Source: Maratus speciosus (Eukaryota > Arthropoda > Arachnida > Araneae > Salticidae). Taken from it: 64,000 nt of DNA. Below the pieces are notes generated by a model. The model saw nothing but the letters and a program-made list of their open reading frames with translations, had not been told where the DNA came from and did not search any database. The stretch covers positions 517,271,451 through 517,335,450 of the forward strand of contig OZ010795.1 in the NCBI GenBank assembly GCA_963932465.1, written 5' to 3'. Shown piece after piece: positions 22,262-33,111 of this stretch. The position numbers and the translations under genes were made by a program. Position 1 is the first letter of the stretch; the number at the start of each line of letters is the position of its first letter.

Positions 22262-22800
22262 TTTAGGTGCGTTCGTGATTATATAAATACGTAGCACCTA
22301 TAGTCTTCGTCTGGTCCGTCCGTCTGTCCGCATATAACAGTGCAAAAACTAACCAACCGCATGGTTCGAAATTTAATATTTATAATCGTTTCAGAATTTT
22401 GTCGTGTCATTTCAAATTTTATGAAAACCGAATCAAAGCTTAAAAAGATATTAATAAAAGTTTTCTTCATTCTATTAAATCCTATCATACGTAATATATT
22501 CAATGATAATCCATGATAGGTAGATAGATAATGATTATAGGTTACCATGGTGATTACTCTATTAAATCCTATCGTACGTAATTAATCCAATGATATCCCA
22601 TGATAGGTAATGATTCTAAGTTGTCATGGTGACCACGTCCTATTTAAGATGAAATCCTATTATTTCCATATTACTGAATTTGATATATATAATCATAATA
22701 AATTTTGTGTTCATGCATTTTTGCATAAGAGTGCAACAGCTATTGCACTAAGATCTGAATATTTATAAAACTAGTTATTGTGCGAACACACCTCATTTGT
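22262..22800 (+). repeat. Dispersed repeat N, copy 1, with terminal hairpin
   Basis: It begins with a hairpin made of AGGTGCGTTCGT and ACGTAGCACCT, then a GTCCGTCCGTCTGTCCGC run. Two ~90-bp units with CCTATCATACG and CCATGATAGG palindromes follow, then a TTTTTGCATAAGAGTGCAAC block. An inverse copy is at 31,222-31,655 and a partial copy at 41,245-41,360. No TIR is found at the other end. Confidence 0.65.
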
Positions 22801-24380
22801 CACGTTTCACGTTCAATTTCCTACTTGCTTATTTTGCTCTCGCTATTTGAAGTTCATTTAGAATTTCTAAATGATCTTTTTTTTTTATTCCTTATCACCT
22901 TACAAGGAGTTTCCTCCTAAAAATTAATGAAATTTGTTGAATGCAAAATGTAAAAAATGGCAGAAAACTTCCCTAATATAGCATAAACGTTTTCGAAAAT
23001 TTTACCCCACTTTTACCCAGGGCACTTGGAACATTTTCGTTATTCTTAGAAATCACTTGTAAAAGAAACAATCACAAACTTCACGAAAAGATACGTTTCT
23101 GATGTAAACAGAAATCTGTGTGAAATAAAAATGGTTTTTATAAATTTGGAGAGAAAAAACCTTTTCCATTAATTTCAGAAACTTATTGATTTCTGATCGG
23201 TTCTTCTCTTGAAGACTTCTGAAGATGAAGAACAAATTTCAAAGTCACTGGTCGTACACAAACTTACACTAAATTTTCATAAACGTTTTTACAATATCAA
23301 ACAACATTTCAACACTTTTTAGTACTGGAAAATTGATATAAAATAATAATGGAAAAACACTACAATTTTCCCCGTTGTGTTTTTTAAGGAAATTTAATGA
23401 TGGAAGCAGCGATCTGGCTAACCACTTCTGACTGTAGTGGAACAAAACTTCAAAATTTCTGCAATTAAATTCTAAAAACTAGAGAAAATTTATGGTATTC
23501 TTCTCAGCCTTCTGAGAAAAGCCAATTGTAAAGGAGTTTCGAAAAAAAAAAATAAACAAGAATGTTAGAAATAAAAGAGCTCTTCCGGAGTTTTTTTTTT
23601 TTTTTTTTTTTTTTTTAAGTTTCTACAGACCATTTAAATCAGCTCTCAAAATGATTTATTTTCTCTTCAATCGTAAACCAAATGTGTATTTATGTATGTG
23701 AAGAAAGAGGACATAAATGTCAGCTAATTAGTACCAAATGTTTAACGGCTTCTTTTTAACATGACTATTTTTATTGTTTTATTTTTAAGTTAAAGCTTAT
23801 TAAAACCTTACAGTAAACCTGAACAAGAGACTTCAAAGAAAAATTCCGATTTTATCATTATCTACGATCTGCGTACAAACATGCACAGAAGACAGATTTA
23901 AAAAAGTCCTTCCTGCTTATCGAGGGAGAAAAAGGTACTTTCCCTATTTCTTTGATTTTTTAAAAAAAAATCAGTGAATTTTATACACGATTAATTAAAT
24001 ACATTAAATTAAATACACGAACCAAAAATACGTGGAACCCGATTTTAGAAGATTGTCATTTTTCATCAATACTGAATTTGAAAGAGAATTTCGAAAAATT
24101 ATTCAGCTATCGCCAAGTTATTTTCATTTACGGTAACCTATTTATGTCACAAAATTTGGTGATATTTTGCTAAGTATCGCCAAACCTGGTGAGAATATTT
24201 CGCTGATGAATATGACTCTGAGTTCAAACAGTGGTTACAAAAATGTAAGAAAATTTGCAAGAAATTATGTTCACGTAAACTCATAAATTAAACCCGTTTA
24301 TGGAGGAATCCCTTATTATCTATATTATCTTTATCATTTCTTATCTATATATGATATTTACCTAATAGTATCTATAATAG
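22801..24380. other. Non-coding stretch, no gene seen
   Basis: AT-rich with a poly-T tract at about 23,593-23,616. The short open frame 23,053-23,235 (-) has no recognisable content. A decayed copy of the GAATTTCG-AAATTA-CAGCTATC block lies near 24,085. Confidence 0.35.
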
Positions 24381-24620
24381 AAGAGAGTATTGTAATGGAA
24401 ATTTTTTTCGACTTCTGGTTTTCAACCGTTTTACACGGATTTACACGTTTAATGGCTCGGAGAACCCGAAAAATATGTTTTTACAAAATGCCTGTCTGTC
24501 TGTGGGTGTGTGTGCGTACTCAGTGTGTCATCAAAAAGTGTGTGGAGTTATGCATAAAATCGAATCAAATTCCATATATATGTTTTTGGCTACGGCCAGC
24601 TGGTCCCACTTGCATTTAAG
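24380..24620 (+). repeat. Family G fragment
   Basis: Matches the head of family G: ATAGAAGAGAGTATTG, CGACTTCTGGTTTTCAACC, TGTTTTTACAAAATGCCTGT and a short TGTCTGTC run. The 146-bp units are absent, so the copy is truncated. Open frames through it are not genes. Confidence 0.55.
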
Positions 24621-24985
24621 AATATTACGTCAGAAAGGGGGGGGGGGGGGTAATGTCGATTTTTGTGCCATTATTATTATTGTATCATTGAAATGTATAT
24701 GAAGTTATGGACAGAATTGAACACAATTTCATATATAATTTGACTATGGCTAGCAATCTCAATTGAATATGGGGATATTATCCCGGAAAGGGTTGCTGTG
24801 ATAGGGAGTTTTGTGCATTTTTTTCACTTTTTTGTAGTTCTGCTGTGCATCAACTGCTGGTGCAGCGACGGACACTGCGCGTCCAACTAACCTGGTGGTT
24901 ATCGAGCAGCTGATGTACAGCAGAATAACGAAAAATATTGATTATATTAAATAGCTTGATCGAGATTAACTCGTTTTTATTCCAC

Positions 24986-25409
24986 TTAAGGCTCAACTAC
25001 TCTGCTCAACAAGCACAAAATGTTTTGACATATTTACAAATTCATTTTTAAACGAAAAGATATAAAATTGGAAAGCCTGACCATGGTAGCGATTTGGAAT
25101 CGAACTGTTTTTTCCATTTTTTTGATTAACCAATTACCTATTGAGTTATAAGCGATTTTGACCACGTGACACGGCATTTTTCTCATCTTACTGACTGGAT
25201 TTTCTTCTTTCATTCGGAAGTTCAGTTCCAAATGCAGACTTTGGCAATATTTTTTGAAAAATCTATTGCGTCTACAAGAAAACGGAAGAAACAGTTCGAT
25301 GACATAATTTCTGAATAACAACACCTTCTAGTTTCATGCATTTCCGAACAAAAATGAATTAAAACTTATGTCAGAAAGTTGACCCTTTGGATTTGAGAAA
25401 CAGCCTTAA
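24986..25409. mobile_element. TTAA-flanked MITE, copy 3 (best ends)
   Basis: TTAA is intact on both sides (24,986-24,989 and 25,406-25,409), with ends GGCTCAACTACTCTGCTC and TTTGAGAAACAGCC. The 96-codon reverse frame (25,034-25,324) is partly shared with copy 2 but broken in copies 1 and 4, which argues against coding. Confidence 0.75.
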
Positions 25410-25629
25410 TAAAATGAAGCAAAAATTTAGGATGTAAATGAAAGTTGGTGTAGTATGGAAGTAATAACATTGAAATACGAATATGTGTAACAACTTTTTG
25501 AAATATTAACATGTATGAGACATAAGAAGGTTTTGGGATTGGCACATTCGACTAGTTTTTAATTTGTTTTAAGAACAAAACCTTTTTGTATTTCTAATTG
25601 TTTCATACATTTTTTTAAATCTGAAATTT

Positions 25630-26310
25630 TTAAATGGCCGCCACTTTTAAACAAGATGGCGGATGAAGCTGGCCAACGAACTCAATCGTGACCTTGGAAA
25701 GTCCTGTACATAGTGCTCAGCCGCATTCAAATTAGTTCATAAAAACAAGTGTTTTTGAATGAATATACAGTGTGTCCCAAAAATCCCTGACACATTTCAA
25801 AATTCAATATAAAATCAAGTAATTGTCGTGCAGGAGTGCTGTTTGGATGCTTCTCACTTTGAAAAGTTTTCTTCGAGCGAATAAAAAAATTAGTTCCAAA
25901 TTTCGATCATAGATAGTGAATCACTTCTCCGTATGTTTGATTTCAAACATGCGTTTTTTCTGAGTTTCAGATTAATTTTGACATTGTGACACAGAACTGA
26001 TGACAAACCAAACTTACGCATAAATCTATAATCGAAGTTTGGAACTATTTTTTTTTTATATATATATTTGTTTGAAGAAATCTTTTCATCGCGAGAAGCA
26101 TTTTCGTGCAAACTGCAATCCTGCACGACAATTACTTGATTTTATATTGAATCTTAAAATGTGTCAGGGACTTTTGGGACACCCTGCATATATATGTATG
26201 TATGTATATCAACATTTGAATGTTTGATGGTTTTGAAATCTGGGAAAAGAGGGTCCTAATCAATGAGAATATACCGTAATTTTTTGAATTTGAAATGTCT
26301 AAAATTGAAA
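25630..26310 (+). repeat. Family H single copy, split by MITE K
   Basis: 25,630-25,765 matches one unit of the 44.8-46.6 kb array (AAATGGCCGCCA, AACAAGATGGCGGATGAAGC). 26,187-26,310 matches the shared tail downstream of that array (a TA-rich run, a GGTTTTGAAATCTGGG-like stretch, GAGAATATACC). MITE K lies between them, inserted in the TA-rich junction. Confidence 0.65.
25768..26186. mobile_element. Palindromic mariner-like MITE K, 419 bp
   Basis: The left end CAGTGTGTCCCAAAAATCCC mirrors the right end GGGACTTTTGGGACACCCTG, and pairing continues with few gaps for most of the element (CTTGATTTTATATTGAATCT against AATTCAATATAAAATCAAGT). A TA dinucleotide sits at the left edge and the insertion is in a TA-rich tract. 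CAGGGTGTCCCA-type ends are common in Tc1/mariner MITEs. The open frame on the minus strand at 25,890-26,126 lies in the hairpin arm and is not a gene. Confidence 0.75.
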
Positions 26311-26610
26311 GTGTCCGGTCATTAATGGCCATATAGTGTATATGTTACCGGCCAAACCCGATTTTAGGCCAAACTAGTTTATCCTAACGCGCATAGCATA
26401 AACTAGTTTTTCCTAGGCCAAACTAGTTTATCCTAACGCCCATAGGATAAATTAGTTTTTCCTAGGCCAAACTAGTTTATCCTAATGCCCATAGGATAAA
26501 CTAGTTTTTCCTAGGCCAAACTTCTAATTTATCCTCTTCCAATTCAATCTGATGTGCTTTAATTGATGCAAATCAGTGTTCAGTACGCTCAAACACACAT
26601 ATAATAATAA

Positions 26611-28047
26611 TCTCTCTATTCTAAAAAAAAAAGTAACTACCGCTGTCACCGCCGCCGCCGCCGCCGCCGCCGCCGGTTTTGAATTTTTTGTGACAGGAGG
26701 TCTTTCTTCGTTAATATTAAAAAAAATAATGCATACAAAAATATGAAAATCAGCAGTATTATACAGAAATGTTTGATAAACACGTTGATGCAGACAGTTT
26801 TCAAATCGAAGAATTATTTTAAGAGATATATAATGCTAAAGTTGGACAAAATCGTTCCACTAAAAAAGTTTTATAGGAGCAAAAACTATACATCAGAATT
26901 TAATAATTTTTAGATCATTTTATACGTTTTAATTTCCCGGTGTGCAGAATTCATTTAATTTTTTAACTTTACTCATTTTTCGAGGTTTCATTTCTATTTT
27001 AAATTCAAATTTTCAGCATTTCGAGAGATATTTTTTACTTATTTTAGAAAATTGTTCTAATTTAACCTGTTGCCAACTGTATAAACAACGGAAACAATAA
27101 TGTTTGCTTCAAATTAAAAAATTATTTATATGTGACTATTATAAACATAAAAAATCATTTGGAATTAGAATTAAATAGTTATGTACAAAAAGCAGGAACT
27201 TATTAAAAATTACGTCATAAAAAGTATACACGTGCATTTTAAAAGAGAAAGGATATTGTAAAATAATAAATTCATTACCATGCGTTAGAAGTCTTAAATA
27301 GGAGAAATTACGTCATATTTACGTCACATTACAGTTATTACATAAAATGAACACAAAATAATATTACAAAACAGATTAAATTTAGAAATTGCGCTAGACA
27401 TTTATCTGATATTTTGAGAGGATCCTTTCAACTATTTTTGTTAGGAAAGCGCAAATAATATTTCCTTTCTAACAAAAGTATTTTTACGTTAATATTTAAA
27501 AGAGAAATAATAGCTTGGTCAAAATTACGTTAGATTAAAAACGATTAATTTAAAATGTCTCATTTAAAAGAACTTTCTTTTCGCTTTGTTAAAAAATACC
27601 AGGAGACAAAGACTCTGTTTACTTAATTCCTTTTATATTAGCTAATTTTGAAATGTTGTTACACGTGTCTACGTCATCAAGTTATTTTTATTTCGACGTT
27701 TTATTTGTATTTTTATTAATGTTGTACTAATTTATTTGTTCTTTCGTTATTTAAAATAAAAATTATGTCAATTTGTATAATTTGGCGAGTGGTTTGGCGA
27801 TTTATATAATTTGGCGAAATTGGTCGACTGGATAATCAAGTAGTACCGCAGCGGATTTGGCGTTAAAATTCTCCAATCAAAGAGAAATGAATAGAAATCC
27901 GTTTATAGGGAGATCGCCACTGTTTTTTAAATTATAATTCAATCTTTCGAAATCTTTTTAAAGCCGATCAAATTAGCGTGCATTTAGAGTCTGCGGTGTC
28001 CGGACGGTGGTTGACGAGCGTAGCTCGTAGGGGGCCGAGCCCCCTAG
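26611..28047 (+). mobile_element. Helitron A, non-autonomous, 1.44 kb
   Basis: It starts TCTCTCTATTCTAAAA after an A and ends with an ACGAGCGTAGCTCGT hairpin and GGGGGCCGAGCCCCCTAG before a T. TC start, CTRR end, 3' hairpin and A^T insertion are the Helitron criteria. It includes a GCC microsatellite (26,649-26,676) and one end of a hAT MITE near 27,830. No Rep/helicase frame is present. It is the inverse of Helitron B over most of its length but has one tract deleted. Confidence 0.75.
26649..26676. repeat. (GCC)n microsatellite, about 9 units
   Basis: The inverse tract in Helitron B (near 29,773-29,786) has only about four units, so the tract changed length after the copies separated. Confidence 0.9.
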
Positions 28048-28205
28048 TAATAATAAAAGAAGTAATTCAAAATCAAATTCATTTTCTCAAAAATGTGTCA
28101 AGTTCAGCTCGAATTCAAAATTTTCAAACGAATCCGCTCAACTCAAACATATTTATGGAAGTGAGCAAAGTTTACTAAAAACTCGTTTATTTATTTTTTT
28201 TAATA

Positions 28206-29821
28206 CTAGGGGGCTCTGCCCCATACGAGCTACGCTCGTCAACCCCCGTTCAGACACCGTAGACTCTAAAAGTACGCTAATTTGATCGGCTTTAAAAAGA
28301 TTTCGGAAGATTGAATTATAATTTAAAAAACAGTGGCGATCTCCCTATAAACGGATTTCTATGCATTTCTCTTTGAATGGGGAATTTTAAGGCCAAATCA
28401 GCTGCGGTACTACTTGATGAAGCCGTCGACCAATTTCGCCAAATTATATAAATAGCCAAAGCACTCGCCAATTATTCAAACTGACATAATTTTTATTTTA
28501 AATAACGAAAGAACAAATAAATTAGTGCAACATTAATAAAAATACAAATAAAACGTCGAAATAAAAATAACTTGATGACGTAGACACGTGTAACTTGCTT
28601 AAAGTCAAGTTAATGTGACATTTACGATCAACCATTATTGGCATTTAATCTTATAGTTTGGCGAATGATAGATTTTTGGTCGACGGGATAACTAAGTAGT
28701 ACCAAAAATACATATGTCAATCGCTGTTTTCGTCTTTGACGTAGACACGTGTAACAACATTTCAAAATAAGCTAATGTAAAAGGAATTAAGTAAACAGAG
28801 TCTTTGTCTCCCGGTATTTTTTAACAAAGCGAAAAGAAAGTTCTTTTAAATAAGACTTTTGAAATTAATCGTTTTTAATCTGACGTAATTTTGACCAAAC
28901 TATTCTTTCTCTTTTTAATATTCACGTGGAAATACTTGTGTTAGAAATGAAATATTATTTGCGCTTTCTTAACAAAAATAGTTGAAAAGTATCCGCTGAA
29001 AATATCAAATAAATGTCTAGCGCAATTTCTGAATTTAAACCTTTTTGCAATATTATTTTGTATTCATTTTATGTAATAACTGTAATGTGACGTAAATATG
29101 ACGTAATTTCTCCTATTTAAGACTTCTAGCGCATGTTAATAAATTTATTATTTTACAAATTCCTTTCTCTCTTAAAATTCTCGTGTAATCATAGTTTTTA
29201 TGACGTAATTTTTAATAAGTTCCTGCTTTTTGTACATAATTATTTAATTCTAATTCCAAATGTTTCTTTCTGTTTATAATAGTCACGTGTAAATAAATCT
29301 TTAATTTATTTACAAGTATAATTTTTTTTTTTTTTTTTGAAGCAAACATTATTGTTTCCACTGTTTATACAGTTGGCAACAGTTTAAATTAATATCACTT
29401 TCTAAAATCTGTAAAAAATATCTCTAGAAATGCTGAAAATTTGAATTTAAAATAGAAATAAAACCTCAAAAAATTAGTCAAATTAAAAAAAGAAAAACAG
29501 TCTGCACACCGGGAACTTCAAACGCATAAAATGATCTAAAAATGATTAAATTCCTATGAATAGTTTTTGCTCCTATAAAACTTTTTTAGTGGAACGATTT
29601 TGTTCAACTTTAGCATTAAATATCTCTTAAAATAATTCTTCGATTTGAAAACTGCCTGCATCAGCGTGTTTATCAAACATTTCTGTATCATACTACCGAT
29701 TTTCATATTTTTGTATGCATTATTTTTCTTAATATTAACGAAGAAAGACCTCCTGTCACAAAAAATTCAAAACCGGCGGCGGCGGTGACAGCGGTAGTTA
29801 CTTTCTTTTAGAATAGAGAGA
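28206..29821 (-). mobile_element. Helitron B, non-autonomous, 1.62 kb, converging on Helitron A
   Basis: Read on the minus strand it starts TCTCTCTATTC after A (29,822 complement) and ends GGGGCAGAGCCCCCTAG before T. It is a diverged copy of Helitron A in opposite orientation; the two 3' ends face each other across 158 bp. It contains a full hAT MITE (28,406-28,703). The sequence ACACGTGTCTACGTCA occurs twice here but once in A. Confidence 0.75.
28406..28703. mobile_element. hAT MITE (GTCGACC family), copy inside Helitron B
   Basis: The ends are GGTACTACTTGATGAAGCCG and CGACGGGATAACTAAGTAGTACC-like. Inner blocks such as AATAAAAATACAAATAAAAC match copies at 16,292 and 40,961. The flanking 8-mers do not match each other, suggesting rearrangement since insertion. 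Confidence 0.7.
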
Positions 29822-30204
29822 TAATAGAATTTTAGCGTCCAAATTTACAAAATTTTGTGAGCTAGTCTTTTGGTTATTCTATGTAAGGGTCTTTACGGGT
29901 AAACCAATTTTCCTTCCCGACACTCGGTACGGGCTTTCGCGAGGTTCGGACCGAGATGGACCGGGACTCAATTTTTTTCCGGCTTAAGTCGAGACTGGAC
30001 TACATTCTGCTGAAGGTCTGTACAGGCAGAAATTTTTAGTGCAATTTCCAACCCAGCTCATATGAAAGTCACTTGCACCGGCAGGATCTTTAGTCTGTTC
30101 AGTAAAATATCAGTAACATTTGGCCGGGCCAACTTTATTTTTAATGCACTTTTTTTAAATCGCCGTTATTCCACAATTACAATTTATATATTTATATATT
30201 TATT

Positions 30205-30840
30205 TTATTTTTACTTTCTTCTATCTTTACAACAAGAAAGTATTGGATTCGTGAAAATTTTTCGACTTCCGGTTTCCAACGGATTTACACGTTTGAGCGG
30301 TCAGAGATCCCAAAAACATGTTTTTACAAAATGTCTGTCTGTATGCTTGTGACATAAATTTTGTTGGTGCTCTAATTAGAGACCTAATGCACGGAATTTA
30401 ATAAAAAATTATATTCAGGTAGTCCTAATAAAAAATTGTTGATGATTAGTTTTGGGTGTAAATCGCCCAAAAGATGGCGCTGCTATGCTGCATTTCTCAC
30501 GATTTCCGCAATAGTTCTGTCTCAAGAACTAACGCACGTATTTTCATAAAACTTCAGATTCAGTTAGTCCTTGATATGAATTGGTGCTGTTTACGTTCTG
30601 GTGTAAATTGCCCAACAGGTGGCGCTGCTATGCCGCATTTTTCAGAATTTACTCGATTTCCACAATAACTCTATCTCAAGTATACTAATGCACAGATTTT
30701 CAACAAACTTCATATTCAGCAAGTCTTTCAAATGGATTGATGCTTATTAGGTGTTGGTGTAAATGGCCTAGTAGGTGGCGTTGCTGTCTGGCATTTTTCA
30801 CAATTAATAAAATATATTATACAGGGGTGACGGCAATACT
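30205..30840 (+). repeat. Family G copy, about 3.5 units
   Basis: Begins with the CTTTCTTCT terminal hairpin and the GATTCGTGAAAATTTTTCGA head, then TGTTTTTACAAAATGTCTGT, then units with GATGGCGCTGCTATGCTGCA and equivalents near 30,478, 30,620 and 30,775. Short open frames through it are not genes. Confidence 0.7.
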
Positions 30841-31221
30841 ACTTTGCACAAGGTTTGCACCGGAACGGTAGTTGGTATCAATAAAAGCACGCCAAATTGC
30901 ATTGGCTTAGTATAAACTAGAAAGTTGGCACTTGAGAGGGTCTTTGGGATCAATGAAATATCTCCAAACTGAATTGGCCTAGGATGAACTAGATCGGCCT
31001 AGGATAAACTAGTTCAGACCAATGAATAGCAGGCTAAACTAGTTTATCCTATTAGCGTTAGGCCAAACTAGTTTGGCCTAGGAAAAACTAGTTTATCCTA
31101 TGGGCGTTAGTATAAACTAGTTTGGCTTAGGAAAAACTAGTTTATCCTATGGGCGTTAGGATAAACTAGTTAGGCCTAGGCCAATCTAGTTTGGCCTAAA
31201 ATCGGGTTTTGCCGGTAACAT

Positions 31222-31655
31222 TTATAATAAATTCAGTAATACGGAAATAATATGACTTCATCTTAAATAAGACTCAGTTACTATGGCAACCTAGAATCAT
31301 TACCTATCATGCGATATCATTGAATTAATTAAGTATGATAGTATTTGATAGAATAATCACCATGACAACCTAGAATCATGACCTATCATGGAATATCATT
31401 GAATTAATTACGTATGATAGGACTTAATAGAATGAAGAAAACTTTTATTAATATCTTTTTAAATTTTGATTCGATTTTCATAAAATTTAAAATGACTCGT
31501 TAAAATTCTGCAACGATTATATATATTAAATTTCAAACCATTCGGTTGGGTAGTTTTTGCGCTGTTATATGCGGACAAACGGGAAGACAGACGAACGGAC
31601 CAGGCGACGACTAAAGGTGCTACGTATTTATATAATTACGAACGCACCTAAAAAT
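31222..31655 (-). repeat. Dispersed repeat N, copy 2 (inverse)
   Basis: The inverse of 22,262-22,690: the TTAAATAAGA block, the two CCTATCATG palindrome units and the terminal hairpin at 31,614-31,652. It abuts the foldback composite directly. Confidence 0.65.
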
Positions 31656-31944
31656 TTCCATCCATTGGAGATATATCATTGCAAATGCTTAAACAGATAA
31701 GTGAAATTTTTATATGTTATTTTATTAATATTTTGTTCTGCATTTCATTTCAAAAGCATACATTTGAAAAAAATACAAATAATATTTTTACATAAAACTA
31801 TGCTATGCCACTTTCGTAGAAAATTTTAAATTTGATTTCTGAGATAGCTAAAACCATAAAGAAGGTCTTTCTGCATTAATGGTAACTCAGAAGAGATTAT
31901 TGTGTATTTTCGTTTATAATAATATTTTCTAAGATTGCTTTTTT

Positions 31945-32512
31945 AGTCCAGGCAATAGGGAATTTTACCTAGCAAAATTAATGGTAGTTCTGAAAATCGG
32001 CTTACTTTATGTTTTTTGGGTCGCTGAATCCGAATTTGTAACTTCCCACCAAAATTTCCCCCGGCAACCCCCAAATTTTCGTAAAAAGCCCCCTAAAAAA
32101 ATTTTTATAAAAAAATCATTTTTTTTTTAAATTGTTTTAGGGGAAAAGTATCTAAAAATTCAGAAAGTAGACAAAATTTGCAACAAATTAGATATATGAC
32201 ATTATGACTTAGGATGAAGGGGAAGGGGGGATCTGCCTCGGAACATGCGCGCGTTGCTGCGTGCACCAAGTTGCGCAATTCCACTTAACCACTCAGACGT
32301 TTACATTCGCCCTCCCATCTCCCCTCCGAACTTTCCTTATAAGGTTTACTTTAAGTTTTTTTGGGTCGCTGAATCCGAATTTTTAACTTACCCCCAAAAT
32401 TCCCCCCCCCTCGAAAACCCCCCAAAATAGTTGTTATTAACTTAAATTTCTTATTGTTTTAGGAGAAAAGTATTAAGAAATTCAGAAACTAGAAAAATTT
32501 GCAACAATTAAT
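31945..32512 (+). mobile_element. Element F, half copy
   Basis: Matches the left arm of 18,941-20,407 from AGTCCAGGCAATAGGGAATT through the GAAACTAGAAAAA-TTTGCAAC stretch, then stops. The second arm is missing. The frame 32,245-32,430 lies inside and is not a gene. Confidence 0.7.
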
Positions 32513-33111
32513 CCAGAAAATTTACATAAATAGACATATAGAGGTTGTGGTATCGAAGGAAAACATAATCGGTTTAACATATTGTTACTTATTGCATTAA
32601 ACAATTCATAGAATATAAAATAGTTTTTAATATATTATTATTTGTCGCATTGTACACACACACGCACACACAGAAGAAAAAAAGAAAAGAAAACCTTAAG
32701 AAATACAACAGGCTCTAACTTATTTAGGCACATAACTAAAACTTTTAATAAGAATCATGGGAGTATTATGTGTTTGGCGTTCACATTTCTAGTCTGGTGT
32801 CCAAGATCTTTGAATCCATGTTTCTGCATTGTCTATTATTACGTTTTCAATGTAATGGTGGGCTGGAATGTTCCTCGTTTCCAGTCCTTGTTTACTCCAT
32901 ATCTTTTTCTCTAGTCGTGTCAACATTTGCAGAACGCTCATCCAAATCATGCTCTTTTGCTTTTTGTTGTTAAACTATAATTGCTTCGTTGTCTAATGCT
33001 TGCGTAAGAATTCTCGTGACACCCCCCCTCTCATTTTGTCAGCAAAAATAAGCAGACACTGGACCCCCCCCCTTTCCCCCCTTACTGCTTAAGGAATACT
33101 TGAACGAACCC
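32513..33111. other. Stretch without a recognisable gene
   Basis: Frames at 32,642-32,914 and 32,770-32,973 overlap and lack known motifs. Base composition at 32,750-32,960 is less AT-rich than its surroundings, so a decayed retroelement fragment is possible but not demonstrable. Confidence 0.3.

Larger units (their letters stand above)
26342..31221. mobile_element. Foldback-like composite with subrepeat termini, 4.88 kb
   Basis: The outer ends are inverse copies, ATGTTACCGGCCAAACCCGA and the inverse at 31,202-31,221. Both carry three to four ~49-bp subrepeats, each itself a palindrome of ACTAGTTTATCCTA and TAGGATAAACTAGT joined by ACGCCCA. Termini built of short tandem subrepeats are the hallmark of Foldback-type elements. 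The interior holds Helitron A, Helitron B and a family G copy. No transposase is visible, so mobility of the whole is inferred only. Confidence 0.55.
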
